Origin: Allostella sp. ATCC 35155
GTDB taxonomy: Bacteria > Pseudomonadota > Alphaproteobacteria > ATCC43930 > Allostellaceae
Reading direction: 5' to 3'
DNA length: 64,000 bases
Assembly (NCBI GenBank): GCA_006738865.1
Contig: AP019701.1
Span: 1,732,001 to 1,796,000, forward strand
The notes beneath the pieces were generated by a model. That model was not told the origin of the DNA. It saw only the letters and a list, made by a program, of their open reading frames with translations, and searched no databases. Both the position numbers and the translations under genes were made by a program. This document shows, one piece after another, positions 27,785-38,220 of this stretch (its first letter is position 1; the number at the start of each line of letters is the position of its first letter).

Positions 27785-29122
27785 TCAGAGGATGAAATAG
27801 TCGTCGTCGAGGCGATCGATGTTGTTGACGGTGATGTGGTCCCCCGTCGGCAGCACGATGTGCAGGCCGCTGGCGACGTTCTCTATGGTGATCGAGAAGG
27901 CGAAGTCGAAGAAGCTGTCGAACCCGTAGTCCCGGAGGTCGACGAGGTCGATCCCGGGCTGGAAGTCGACGATGATGTCCGACCCGCTTTCCGGTGCGAA
28001 CACGAAGACGTCGCGGCCGGAATTGCCGTAGAGCCAGTCGATGCCGCGGTCGCCCGAGATGGTGTCGTCGCCGGTGCCGCCATAGAGCGTGTCGTCGTCG
28101 CGGCCGCCGAACAGCCGGTCGGAGCCATCGCCGCCGGCGAGCGTGTCGCGCCCGCTGCCGCCATACAGAAGGTCGAACTCCGAACCGCCGTCGAGGACGT
28201 CGTCGCCGGAGTCGCCCGTCAGCGTGTCGTTCTGCGCCTCGCCATAGAGCGTGTCGTTGCCCGCGTCGCCGTGCGCGACATCGCGGCCGCTGCCGCCGCC
28301 GATGAGGTCGTTCCCGTCGGCCCCGAAGGCGAAATCGTCGTCGGTGCCGGCGAACAGCCGGTCGTTGCCGGCGTCGCCGAACAGCACGTCGCGCCCGTCG
28401 CTGCCGGCGATCGTGTCGTCGCCCTCATGGCCGGTGAGGACGTCGTCGCCGCTCCCGCCCTCGACCTGGTCGTTTCCGGCCCCGGCGAAGGCGGTGTCGT
28501 CGCCCGCGCCGGCATTCAGCCGGTCGTTGCCGCTGTCGCCATGGAGCAGGTCGTTGCCGGAGCCCGCTTCGAGCGTGTCGTCGTCGGCGTCGCCGAACAG
28601 GGTATCGAGGCCGTCGCCGCCGACCAGCAGATCGCGGCCGCTGCCGCCGTACAGGATGTCGGATCCGAGGCCTCCGTCGAGGAGGTCGCCATCGGCATCG
28701 CCGGCCAGCGTGTCGTCCTGCCCGTCGCCATAGAGCGTATCGGCGCCGGCCCCGCCCTGGCCGAAATCCCGGCCCTCGCCGCCGCCGATGATGTCGTTGC
28801 CGTCCATGCCGGCGAGGAAGTCGTCGCCGGCTTCGCCGAACACCCCGTCATTACCGGCCTCGCCGAACAGCGAGTCGCGGTCGTCGCTGCCGGCCAGTGT
28901 GTCCTGCCCGTCGCCGCCGACCAGATAGTCCTCGCCGCCGCGACCGAGGATCTGGTCGTTGCCCGGCCCGCCATAGGCGGTGTCGGCGCCCGGGCCGGCA
29001 TCGATCGTGTCGTCGCCGTCGGCACCGTCGATCCAGTCGTCGCCGCCGCGACCTTCGATGTAGTCGGCCTCGGGCCGGCCGAACTGCGTGTCGTCGCCTT
29101 CGCTCAGGATAAATGTCGCCAA
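27785..29122 (-). CDS. RTX (hemolysin-type calcium-binding repeat) secreted protein, third copy
   Basis: 445 residues. Begins MATFILSEGDDTQFG and then consists of GGxGxDxux nonapeptides to about residue 370, with several imperfect blocks (GGEGRDFGQGGAGADTLYG, GSGRDVAHGDAGNDTLYG). The last 70 residues are non-repeat (DIIVDFQPGIDLVDLRDYGF and NIDRLDDDYFIL) and end in an Asp followed by hydrophobics, as in the two tandem copies. It is not a close relative of those: N-terminus and repeat phasing differ. No signal peptide, so type I secretion is expected. Divergent from the AI-2E family transporter across 164 bases. Function unknown beyond calcium-dependent folding. Confidence 0.87.
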   Translation of the reverse strand: MATFILSEGDDTQFGRPEADYIEGRGGDDWIDGADGDDTIDAGPGADTAYGGPGNDQILGRGGEDYLVGGDGQDTLAGSDDRDSLFGEAGNDGVFGEAGDDFLAGMDGNDIIGGGEGRDFGQGGAGADTLYGDGQDDTLAGDADGDLLDGGLGSDILYGGSGRDLLVGGDGLDTLFGDADDDTLEAGSGNDLLHGDSGNDRLNAGAGDDTAFAGAGNDQVEGGSGDDVLTGHEGDDTIAGSDGRDVLFGDAGNDRLFAGTDDDFAFGADGNDLIGGGSGRDVAHGDAGNDTLYGEAQNDTLTGDSGDDVLDGGSEFDLLYGGSGRDTLAGGDGSDRLFGGRDDDTLYGGTGDDTISGDRGIDWLYGNSGRDVFVFAPESGSDIIVDFQPGIDLVDLRDYGFDSFFDFAFSITIENVASGLHIVLPTGDHITVNNIDRLDDDYFIL

Positions 29123-29286
29123 GGTCGTCCCCCGCGTTTCTATTCCACCGCTACGTCACTCCAACTTCGCGCCGTTTGCAAAGGCTTGTTGCGCCTCGGC
29201 GCGGCCGGGCGCCGGAACGGTCGTGCCGGCTGTGGCGTTTGAGCGGCCGACAGGCGCCGTTTCGCGCGCCGGAGGAGCTGCCCGGG

Positions 29287-31146
29287 ATGCCCGATACCCT
29301 GCCGAGAACCGACCCGGTGACCGTCGCCGGCGTGCCGGTGACGCCGCTTGCCCCCGGCGTCCGCCCCGGACCGCCGTCGCTGGTCACCGCCGGTGCCGTC
29401 CTCGTCACCATCGGCGCCCTCTATCTCGGGCGTGACATCTTCATCGCCTTCGCGCTGGCGATCCTGTTCGCGTTCCTGCTGGCACCGCTCACCAACCGGC
29501 TGCGGCGCTGGGGCGCGCCGCGGGCACTGGCGGTCCTGTTCTCGGTCGGCTTCGCGGCCGTCGTCGTGGCGGTGGTCGCGGTGGTCGTCGGCAACGAGCT
29601 CTACCTGCTCGCCTCCAACATTCCCGACTACCAGTACACGATCCGGGAGAAGCTCGCGGGCCTCCGCGAGTCCGCCGGCGGTTCCGGTGTGTTCGAGCGG
29701 CTGTCGCAGATGGCGCTGCTGATCGGCCGCGAGATCGGGATGATCAATACCGAGGCCGCGGGCGACGCGGTGACGGTCACGATCCGCCAGCCCCCGCCGC
29801 AGCCGCTGGCGGTGCTCGACGACTTCGCGGGCCCGGTCGTCGGGGCCATCGCCTCGGCCGGCCTCGTCGTGGTCTTCCTCTTCTTCGTGCTGCTGGAGCG
29901 CGAGGATCTGCGCGACCGGCTGATCCGCCTGCTCGGCGTCGGGCAGGTGCTGCGCAGCACCCAGGCGCTGGACGAGGCGGGGCGGCGGGTCAGCCGCTAT
30001 CTCCTGATGCAGCTCGTCGTCAACACGGCCTATGGCGTGCCGATCGGCGTCGGCCTGTGGATGATCGGGGTGCCCAATGCGCTCCTGTGGGGCCTGCTGG
30101 CGGGGGTGCTGCGCTTCATCCCCTATCTCGGCCCCTTCCTTGCGGCGCTGTTCCCGGTCACGCTGGCCTTCGCCATCGATCCCGGCTGGACGATGCTCGC
30201 CTGGACGGCGGCGCTCTTTCTCGTCCTCGAGGTGATCAGCAACAACGTGCTGGAGCCGATGCTCTACGGCTCCTCGACCGGCATCTCCTCGCTCGCCATC
30301 ATCATGGCGGCGATCTTCTGGGCGACGTTGTGGGGCCCGATCGGCCTCTTGCTGTCGACGCCGCTCACGGTCTGCATCGTCGTCATCGGGCGCTATGTCC
30401 CGCAGCTCGAATTCCTCGGCATCCTGCTCGGCAACGATCCGGTACTGGCGCCGGAGCAGCGCTTCTACCAGCGCCTCGTCGCCGGCAACCACGAGGAGGC
30501 GCTGGAGGTGGCCGAGGACTATCTCGAGGATGCGACGCCCATCGCATTCTTTCAGGAAGTCGTCGTGCCGGCGCTCCAGTTGACCGAGAACGATCATGAG
30601 AGCCGGGCGCTCGACGCCGACCTGCGCCGCCTCGTCGCCGAACGCGTGGAGCGGGTGCTGACCGAACTCGACGAAGACGGGCAACTGGCGATCCAGCCCG
30701 ACGATGCAGCCGGCGAGGAAGGCGAAGGGGAAGCGGCGCCGGCCGAGGTGGGGCGGGTGGTCTGTCTCGCCGGGCGGACGCCGCTCGATGCCGTCGCCGC
30801 TGGCCTGCTGGCCCGCTGGCTGACCGGGCTGGGCCGACCGGCCGACGTCGTCATCGGCTTCGATCCCAGGGAAGGGTCGGCGGGATTCGGGGCGCCTGGT
30901 GCGGGCGACGCGGTCGCGCTCTGCTATCTCCACGCCCGGCCGCAGACCTATGCGCGCTATGTCGCGCGCCGCCTGCGGCGGCTGGCGCCGGAGGCGCGTC
31001 TGATCGTCGTCGCGCTCAACATGGGAGAGGGGGTCGACGGCATGGACCGGCTGCCGGTCGACGGCACCGCCTTCTCGCTGGCGGCCGCGGTCGAGCACGT
31101 GATTCGTCGCGACGGGGCAAACCGCCGGCCTGCCGCCGTCGCCTGA
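29287..31146 (+). CDS. AI-2E family transporter with long cytosolic C-terminal extension
   Basis: 619 residues from the ATG at 29287 (GGAGGAG upstream). Residues about 25-365 form the AI-2E/PerM-type membrane domain with eight hydrophobic segments, including LYLGRDIFIAFALAILFAFLL, the loop ALDEAGRRVSRYLLMQLVVN and LLAGVLRFIPYLGPFLAAL. Typical members stop near residue 350-400. Here about 250 extra cytosolic residues follow: a helical acidic stretch (LLGNDPVLAPEQRFYQRLVAGN onward), an acidic linker (DAAGEEGEGEAAP) and a Rossmann-like end (VVCLAGRTPLDAVAAGLLARW, LIVVALNMGEG). Members have been linked to autoinducer-2 export or sodium/proton antiport; the transported species here is unknown. Confidence 0.85.
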   Translation: MPDTLPRTDPVTVAGVPVTPLAPGVRPGPPSLVTAGAVLVTIGALYLGRDIFIAFALAILFAFLLAPLTNRLRRWGAPRALAVLFSVGFAAVVVAVVAVVVGNELYLLASNIPDYQYTIREKLAGLRESAGGSGVFERLSQMALLIGREIGMINTEAAGDAVTVTIRQPPPQPLAVLDDFAGPVVGAIASAGLVVVFLFFVLLEREDLRDRLIRLLGVGQVLRSTQALDEAGRRVSRYLLMQLVVNTAYGVPIGVGLWMIGVPNALLWGLLAGVLRFIPYLGPFLAALFPVTLAFAIDPGWTMLAWTAALFLVLEVISNNVLEPMLYGSSTGISSLAIIMAAIFWATLWGPIGLLLSTPLTVCIVVIGRYVPQLEFLGILLGNDPVLAPEQRFYQRLVAGNHEEALEVAEDYLEDATPIAFFQEVVVPALQLTENDHESRALDADLRRLVAERVERVLTELDEDGQLAIQPDDAAGEEGEGEAAPAEVGRVVCLAGRTPLDAVAAGLLARWLTGLGRPADVVIGFDPREGSAGFGAPGAGDAVALCYLHARPQTYARYVARRLRRLAPEARLIVVALNMGEGVDGMDRLPVDGTAFSLAAAVEHVIRRDGANRRPAAVA

Positions 31147-31187
31147 TCCCATCCTCCCGCGCTATGGTCGGCGCGGGAGGAAATCCG

Positions 31188-32072
31188 ATGCCGCTCGACG
31201 ACCGCTATTTCGATTCCGCCGGCGTGCCGATCCGCTTCGTCGAGGCGGGGCAGGGGGAGCCGCTCCTGCTGCTGCATGGCTTCTCCAGCTCCCTCGAGGA
31301 AGGCTGGGTCGATCGCGGCGTCGTCGCCGATCTCGCTTCCGGATGGCGGGTGATCGCGTTCGATGCCCGCGGACACGGGCAGAGCGGCAAGCCCCACGAC
31401 CCCGCCGCCTACGGGCCCGAGATGGGACGCGACGTGCTGCGCCTGATGGATCATCTCGGCGTCGGGCGCGCGCATGTGATGGGGTACTCGATGGGCGCAC
31501 ACGTCGCCGCCCACCTCGCCGTTCACCGGCCGTCGCGCCTGCACAGCTTGATCCTGGGCGGCGCGGTCGGCCGCGTCGGCTGGCTGCCGGCCGACCAGGC
31601 GCGCGTCGAGGCCGAGGCGGCGGAACTCGACCAGGGCCTGCTCTCCAGCCAGATCCTGCGCCTCTGGCCGAAGGACCAGCCGCCGCCGTCGGTGGACGAG
31701 CTGCGCGCCCTGTCGGCCCGGCGGCTGGCCGGCAAGGATCCGCGCGCCCTGGCGGCGGTGCGCCGCTCGAACCCGGCGCAGGTGGTGACGCTGGAGGAAC
31801 TGGCGGCGCTGCCGATGCCGGTGCTGGGCGTCGTCGGCACCGCCGATCCCTACCGCCGGGATTTCGAACGGCTACGGGCGGCCATGCCGTCGCTGCGCCT
31901 GGTTGAGATCGACGGCGCCGCGCACGGCAACGCCGTCGGGAGGCCGGAATTCGTCGCGGCGGTGCGCGCGTTCCTTGCCGGTCATCCGATGGCGGAGGCG
32001 GAGGAACCGCGCGAATACGCCTCCCCCGCCTGCTCCCTGCACGAACTCGACCCGGCCTTCCGCTCCGGCTGA
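31188..32072 (+). CDS. Alpha/beta hydrolase
   Basis: 294 residues from the ATG at 31188, preceded by GGGAGGAAA. The oxyanion motif LLLLHGFSSSLEEGW and the nucleophile elbow GYSMGAH (Ser of G-x-S-x-G) are clear. The acid is probably the Asp in GVVGTADPYRRD and the base the His in DGAAHGNAVG. The cap region (about 140-215) is helical. Such enzymes hydrolyse esters, lactones or C-C bonds; the substrate cannot be told. It follows the AI-2E family gene by 41 bases and may be co-transcribed. It converges on the PKHD hydroxylase 10 bases downstream. Confidence 0.9.
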   Translation: MPLDDRYFDSAGVPIRFVEAGQGEPLLLLHGFSSSLEEGWVDRGVVADLASGWRVIAFDARGHGQSGKPHDPAAYGPEMGRDVLRLMDHLGVGRAHVMGYSMGAHVAAHLAVHRPSRLHSLILGGAVGRVGWLPADQARVEAEAAELDQGLLSSQILRLWPKDQPPPSVDELRALSARRLAGKDPRALAAVRRSNPAQVVTLEELAALPMPVLGVVGTADPYRRDFERLRAAMPSLRLVEIDGAAHGNAVGRPEFVAAVRAFLAGHPMAEAEEPREYASPACSLHELDPAFRSG

Positions 32073-32082
32073 TGCGGCCGCG

Positions 32083-32751
32083 TCAGGGCTCCCACCAGAG
32101 CCGCAGGAGGTTGAACAGCCCGTTGCGGAGCTGGTCCGTCTCGGGGGCGTCGGGTTGTGTCCGGTCGAGCAGCTTCTTGGCCTCGCCGAGTTCCCAGAGG
32201 ATGCGCCGGTGGCGCTCGTCGGGAACGTAGCTCTGCACCCAGCTGACCGCGGCCAACCGGGTTCCGCGCGACACCGGGCTGACATGGTGCAGGCTCGTCG
32301 TCGGATAGACGACGAGATCGCCCGGGGGATATTTGGCCGTGGCCGTCGCGTCGCCATAGCGGATCGTCAGCTCGCCACCGTCATAATCCGACGGATCGTT
32401 GAGGAAGAGCGTGAGCGAGAGGTCGGCCCGCAGCCGGCCGGAGGACAGGAACGGCGCATCGACATGATCGCCGTAGGTCATGCCGACGTCGTAGCGGTTG
32501 TATGTCGGTGCCGCCATGACCTTGGGGAAGGCGACCTCGACGAAACGCGGGTCGTTGAGGATCGACGGCATGACCAGTTCGTCGAGCGGCCGTCGACGGG
32601 TCGCGCTGCCCGCGATCTGCAGATTGTGCTTCACCGCGGCCGCCTGGGCCGATGCGGTGGCGCTGCCGTCCTCCCAGGGACCGGCATGGATCAGCCTGTG
32701 GACTCGCTCCAATGCCGGCCCGGAGAGGACGCTCGGGATATGCCTCAGCAA
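32083..32751 (-). CDS. Fe(II)-dependent PKHD-type prolyl hydroxylase-like dioxygenase (PiuC-like)
   Basis: 222 residues, matching the PKHD/PiuC family (about 225). The first metal ligands are His96 and Asp98 in YGDHVDAPFL; the distal His is in the family motif SLHHVSPVSRGTR (His155/156) and the 2-oxoglutarate arginine follows it. LSLTLFLNDPSDYDGGELTI and PPGDLVVYPTTSLHHV are the recognisable jelly-roll strands. In many bacteria this gene accompanies a TonB-dependent iron/siderophore receptor and is iron-regulated, but no such receptor is present here. The protein or siderophore substrate is unknown. 20 bases downstream of mmsA, on the same strand, so possibly co-transcribed with it. Confidence 0.88.
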   Translation of the reverse strand: MLRHIPSVLSGPALERVHRLIHAGPWEDGSATASAQAAAVKHNLQIAGSATRRRPLDELVMPSILNDPRFVEVAFPKVMAAPTYNRYDVGMTYGDHVDAPFLSSGRLRADLSLTLFLNDPSDYDGGELTIRYGDATATAKYPPGDLVVYPTTSLHHVSPVSRGTRLAAVSWVQSYVPDERHRRILWELGEAKKLLDRTQPDAPETDQLRNGLFNLLRLWWEP

Positions 32752-32771
32752 TGCTCCATCTTCCGGCTACC

Positions 32772-34268
<1,497 letters not shown>

Positions 34269-34462
34269 CGCGAGGCGCCTCGTCGGCTGGTGGGTGGGGA
34301 TCCCGAAGGGTCGGGGATCGTCGCGCGAAGCCCCGTTCGTGACAACCGAACAAATCGCCGCTGATCGGCCGCTCGACGAATTTCTGGACCGGTCCTTGCT
34401 TTCGGTAACCATCCGTGTCCGACTTTGCCTCCGGGCAAGACCGGGAAACAGGAGGAGGGTTC

Positions 34463-35308
34463 ATGTCGATCGCTGCTATCCTGCTGCGCTCCGCAGCCGT
34501 CGCCGCGCTGGCGGCCGCCGTCGCGGGTGCCGCCACGGCGCAGACGATGCCGCCGCTGCCGGAAGCCATCCAGAAGGCGGGCGTCGTGAAGGCCGGCGTC
34601 AAGTGCGACTATCCGCCGGACGGGTTCATCGACTCCTCGGGCAAGCCGGTCGGCGTCGAGGTCAGCCTCGCCCGCCAGGTCGCCGCCTACGCCTTCGGCA
34701 GCCCGGACAAGACCGAGCTGACCTGCGTCACCACGGCCAACCGCATCCCGACACTGGTCAGCGGCAAGGTCGACCTCGTCATCGCCACCATCGGCGTCAC
34801 CCCGCAGCGCGCCGAGGTCGTCGACTTCTCCGACAACTACGCCTGGGGCGGCAGCGACGTCCTGGTGCTGAACGACAGCCCCCTCAAGGGCCTCGACGAC
34901 CTCAAGGGCAAGACGATCATCGTCATCAAGGGGGCCTGGCAGATCGGCTGGTTCGAGAAGAACCTGCCGGAGGTCAAGATGCTGCGCCTCGACACCGTGT
35001 CGGACGCGCTGCAGGCCATGCTCCAGGGACGCGGCGTCGGCTACGCCCACGACCTCGCGGTCATCAAGGGGCTGGCCCAGAAGAACCCGCGGGTGCGCCG
35101 GCTCGACGAACTCTATCAGCTCGGCTATCGCGGCGCCGCGGTGCGCAAGGGCGAGAAGGAGTGGCTCGCCTACGTCAACGCCGCGATCAAGCGCGCGAAG
35201 TCCGAGGGCCTCGTCGTGCAGTGGATCAAGAAGTACGACCAGCCCGACCTTGTGGAGACCACCGTCGACTCCTGGGATCTGTCGAAGGTTCCGGCCAAGG
35301 CGCGCTGA
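34463..35308 (+). CDS. Amino-acid ABC transporter substrate-binding protein (PAAT family)
   Basis: 281 residues from the ATG at 34463, which has a very strong GGAGGAGG ribosome site; the in-frame ATG at 34415 is less likely. A signal peptide (to about AATAQT) precedes a type II binding fold (SBP_bac_3): AGVVKAGVKCDYPPDGFIDS, GVEVSLARQVAAYAFG, RIPTLVSGKVDLVIATIGVTPQRAEVVDFS split around the hinge. The Arg of the R-A-E-V-V-D-F-S motif normally salt-bridges the ligand alpha-carboxylate, so an amino-acid-like ligand is likely. First gene of the six-gene cassette to 40311. Confidence 0.9.
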   Translation: MSIAAILLRSAAVAALAAAVAGAATAQTMPPLPEAIQKAGVVKAGVKCDYPPDGFIDSSGKPVGVEVSLARQVAAYAFGSPDKTELTCVTTANRIPTLVSGKVDLVIATIGVTPQRAEVVDFSDNYAWGGSDVLVLNDSPLKGLDDLKGKTIIVIKGAWQIGWFEKNLPEVKMLRLDTVSDALQAMLQGRGVGYAHDLAVIKGLAQKNPRVRRLDELYQLGYRGAAVRKGEKEWLAYVNAAIKRAKSEGLVVQWIKKYDQPDLVETTVDSWDLSKVPAKAR

Positions 35309-35335
35309 TCCGCGCGCCGACGCCCGATCGCCGCC

Positions 35336-36007
35336 ATGGGTATCCGGTTCGACTTCGGCTACATCCTCGCCAACGGCACGGCCCTTCTCGAAGGGCTCTG
35401 GATGACGGTGCTGGTGAGCCTGATCTCGATCCTGCTCGCGGCCGCGATCGGCGTCGCCGGGGCGGCCGCGCGCGTCTTCCGCGTGCCGGTGCTGTCGCAG
35501 TTCTTCGCCGGCTATGTGGAGTTCGTGCGCAACACGCCGCTCCTGGCACAGCTCTTCTTCATCTTCTACGGGCTGCCCTCGATCGGAATGGGCCTCTCGG
35601 TCTTCTGGTCGGGGGTGGCCGCGCTGACCATCTGGGGCGGCGCCTACAATGTCGAGAACATGCGGGGCGGCTTCCTCGCCGTCTCCAAGGGGATGCGCGA
35701 GGCGGCGCTTTCCCTCGGCCTCAAGCCGCTCCACTACCTCTGGCTGGTGGCGATCCCGCTCGGCCTGCGGGTCGCCATCCCGGCCATGCTCAACACCTCG
35801 GTCTCGGTGTTGAAGAATTCGTCGTACCTCCAGGCGATCGGCTTCGCGGAGCTCACCTTCGTCGCCATGGACCGGGTCGCGACCGATTTCCGCACGCTCG
35901 AGATGTTCGCGGCCATCGGCACGCTCTATCTCGCGCTCGTGCTGCTGCTTTCCTTCGCCGTGCGGCGCCTCGAATGGCACCTCCAGCGGCCGTTCCGGAC
36001 GAGCTGA
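35336..36007 (+). CDS. Amino-acid ABC transporter permease 1 (HisM/GlnP-like)
   Basis: 223 residues, PAAT-type permease. Membrane helices begin at LLEGLWMTVLVSLISILLAAA. The sequence YVEFVRNTPLLAQLFFIFYGLP is the family hallmark, and the EAA coupling loop is seen as MREAALSLGLKPLHYLWLVAIP. It forms a heterodimer with the next permease; 27 bases after the binding protein and three bases before the second permease. In the binding-protein/permease/permease/lyase/ATPase order, the transporter genes are interrupted by an enzyme gene. Confidence 0.93.
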   Translation: MGIRFDFGYILANGTALLEGLWMTVLVSLISILLAAAIGVAGAAARVFRVPVLSQFFAGYVEFVRNTPLLAQLFFIFYGLPSIGMGLSVFWSGVAALTIWGGAYNVENMRGGFLAVSKGMREAALSLGLKPLHYLWLVAIPLGLRVAIPAMLNTSVSVLKNSSYLQAIGFAELTFVAMDRVATDFRTLEMFAAIGTLYLALVLLLSFAVRRLEWHLQRPFRTS

Positions 36008-36010
36008 GCG

Positions 36011-36712
36011 ATGCAGCTGCTCCTCGACAACAGCTGGATCCTGCTCAGCGGCCTGCGCCAGACCTTTCAGCTCGCGGTGGTGACGCTGGCCTGCGTCACC
36101 GTCGTCTCGGTCCTCATCGGCATGCTCAGCGTCGCCCGCTACCGCTGGGCGCGCATCGTGGCGATCTGCTACGTCGAGTTCTTCCGCGACATTCCGCTGC
36201 TCGTGAACATGCTGTTCGTCTATTTCGGCGCTCCCCTGCTGGGGCTGCCGCTGTCGCCCTATGGCGCGGCCCTGATCAGCCTGACGCTGTGGGGCGGCGC
36301 CAACGGGGCGGAGATCGTGCGCGGCGGCATCAACGCGGTGCCGCGCCACCAGACGGTCAGCGCCGTGGCGCTCGGCCTCAAGCCGTGGGAGATCTTCCGC
36401 TACATCGTCCTGCCGCAGGCGCTGCTGCCGATCCTGCCGCCCTTCACCGGGCTCTTCGCCAACCTCGTCCAGGCGACGACGCTGGCCTCGCTCGTCGGCG
36501 TCACCGAGTTCTTCCGCATCGGCGGCATCATCGTCGAACGGACGACGCTGCAGGAGGGGCACAGCCCGGCCTTCCTCGTCTACGGCTTCGTCCTCGTCGT
36601 CTATTTCGTCATCTGCTCGCTGCTGACGGCCCTGTCGCGGCGGCTGGAGCGCAACCTCCAGCGCCGCGGCGGCCGGGTGGCCCAGGTGGCCACACCCCGG
36701 GAGAGCGTCTGA
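36011..36712 (+). CDS. Amino-acid ABC transporter permease 2 (HisQ/GlnP-like)
   Basis: 233 residues. It has the same family features as permease 1: YVEFFRDIPLLVNMLFVYFGAP, an EIVRGGINAVPRHQ segment before the coupling loop VSAVALGLKPWEIFRYIVLPQ, and helices reaching FLVYGFVLVVYFVICSLLTAL. Three bases after the previous stop and two bases before the lyase ATG, indicating one tightly coupled operon. Confidence 0.93.
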   Translation: MQLLLDNSWILLSGLRQTFQLAVVTLACVTVVSVLIGMLSVARYRWARIVAICYVEFFRDIPLLVNMLFVYFGAPLLGLPLSPYGAALISLTLWGGANGAEIVRGGINAVPRHQTVSAVALGLKPWEIFRYIVLPQALLPILPPFTGLFANLVQATTLASLVGVTEFFRIGGIIVERTTLQEGHSPAFLVYGFVLVVYFVICSLLTALSRRLERNLQRRGGRVAQVATPRESV

Positions 36713-36714
36713 AC

Positions 36715-38220
36715 ATGTCGTCCAAGGTCAGCGGCCTGCTCGCGGAGGCGACCTCGCCGATCCTGCAGGAGAATCTCGTCGCCCCGGCGCTCGCGCGCGA
36801 GTTTCCCGCCGCCTTCCCGCTCATGACGGCGATCAACGAGGCGCATATCCTGATGCTGGCGGAACGCGGCATCGTCGACCGGCCGACGGCCGCCGCCATG
36901 GCGCGCGCCGTCATCCAGGTCGCGGAGGAGGGGGCAGGGTCGGTGCCGCTCGATGCCGCGCGCGAGGATCCCTACTTCAACTATGAGGCCCGCATCATCG
37001 AGATCGCCGGCCCCGAGGTCGGCGGCCGCACCCACATCGCGCGCAGCCGCAACGACCTGAAGGCGGCGCAGGATCGCCTGCGGGCGCGCTCGGCGACGCT
37101 GCGCATCCTCGCCGGGCTGGTCGCCCTGCGCCGGACGATGCTGGCCCGCGCCGAACTCCATGCCGGCGTCGTCATGCCGGGCTACACGCACCTGCAGCCG
37201 GCCCAGCCCGTGACCTTCGGCTGGTATCTGCTCGGCATCGCGCACGCGCTGGAGCGCGACCATCGCCGCATCGCCGAGTGCTTTGCGCGCATCGACCTCA
37301 ATCCGCTCGGCACCGGGGCGGTCGCCGGCACCTCGTTCCCGGTCGACCGGGCGATGACCGCCCGCCTGCTCGGCTTTTCCGGGGTCTGCGGCCATGCCCA
37401 GGACGCCGTCGCCTCGCGCGACTTCCTGACCGAGCTGCTCGGCGGGGCGGCGATGCTGGCCAACAGCTGGGGCCGCATGGCGCAGGACTTCTTCGTCATG
37501 TCGAGCTACGAGTTCGCGACGCTGCGCTTCCCGGACAGCGTCGCCGGCACCTCCAGCATGATGCCGCAGAAGAAGAACCTCGTCGTGCTGGAGAACCTCA
37601 AGGCACGGGCCGCCACGGTGCTCGGTGCGCAGGTCGCCGCCTTCGTCGGGGTCAAGGGCACCAACTTCACCAACACGGTCGACGGCAGCAGCGCCGCCTT
37701 CCGCTGGGCTTGGGAGGCGCTGGAGGACACGATCCGCGGCCTTGCCGTCGCGGAGGTCGTGGTCGCGACCGCCGAGCCCGAGCCCGAGCGGATGATGGCC
37801 CTGGCGCGCGCCAACTTCTCGACGGCGACCGACCTCGCCGACGGCCTCGTGCGCGAGGCGGGGCTGCCGTTCCGGGAAGCGCATCACCTGGTCGGCGCGA
37901 TCGTGCGGGCCGCCATGGACCGCGGCCTCACCGCCGACCGCATCGACTCCGCCCTCATCGCCGAGGAGGCGGAGCGGATGCTGGGCCATCGCATCGAACT
38001 GCCGGCCGACACGGTCGCGCGCATCGTCGACCCCGCGGCCGTCGCCGAGCAGCGGCAGGGTTCGGGCGGACCGTCGCGAGCCGACATGGCGGCGATGCAG
38101 GCGGCGCTCTCGGCCCGCCTCGATGCCGACGCCGCCGAAGCCGAGGCATGGCAGGCGCGGGTCGCGGCGGCCGACGCCGAGCGCGGCCGCCGCTTCCGGG
38201 AGCTGGCGGCCGCGTCATGA
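36715..38220 (+). CDS. Argininosuccinate lyase-like C-N lyase (aspartase/fumarase superfamily)
   Basis: 501 residues, longer than ArgH (about 460). The superfamily blocks are all visible: [12 protein letters not shown] (ArgH: HTGRSRND), [38 protein letters not shown] and the signature [18 protein letters not shown]. In ArgH the signature normally continues KKNPD; here it is KKNLV, and Q after SRND is L, pointing to a different substrate. A C-terminal tail of about 50 Ala/Arg/Glu-rich residues is extra. It is encoded inside an amino-acid ABC operon, its TGA overlapping the ATPase ATG, rather than with arginine genes. It probably eliminates fumarate or a similar acid from an imported N-substituted amino acid; this is inference. 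Confidence 0.85.
   Translation: MSSKVSGLLAEATSPILQENLVAPALAREFPAAFPLMTAINEAHILMLAERGIVDRPTAAAMARAVIQVAEEGAGSVPLDAAREDPYFNYEARIIEIAGPEVGGRTHIARSRNDLKAAQDRLRARSATLRILAGLVALRRTMLARAELHAGVVMPGYTHLQPAQPVTFGWYLLGIAHALERDHRRIAECFARIDLNPLGTGAVAGTSFPVDRAMTARLLGFSGVCGHAQDAVASRDFLTELLGGAAMLANSWGRMAQDFFVMSSYEFATLRFPDSVAGTSSMMPQKKNLVVLENLKARAATVLGAQVAAFVGVKGTNFTNTVDGSSAAFRWAWEALEDTIRGLAVAEVVVATAEPEPERMMALARANFSTATDLADGLVREAGLPFREAHHLVGAIVRAAMDRGLTADRIDSALIAEEAERMLGHRIELPADTVARIVDPAAVAEQRQGSGGPSRADMAAMQAALSARLDADAAEAEAWQARVAAADAERGRRFRELAAAS

Noticed and set aside
34269-34462. A specific operator in the mmsA/binding-protein divergent region
   Set aside because: I looked for inverted or direct repeats and found only short imperfect matches expected by chance.
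36715-38220. Calling the lyase argH (arginine biosynthesis)
   Set aside because: Altered signature loop, extra length and its position inside an amino-acid importer operon argue against housekeeping argininosuccinate lyase, although this cannot be excluded without a tree.
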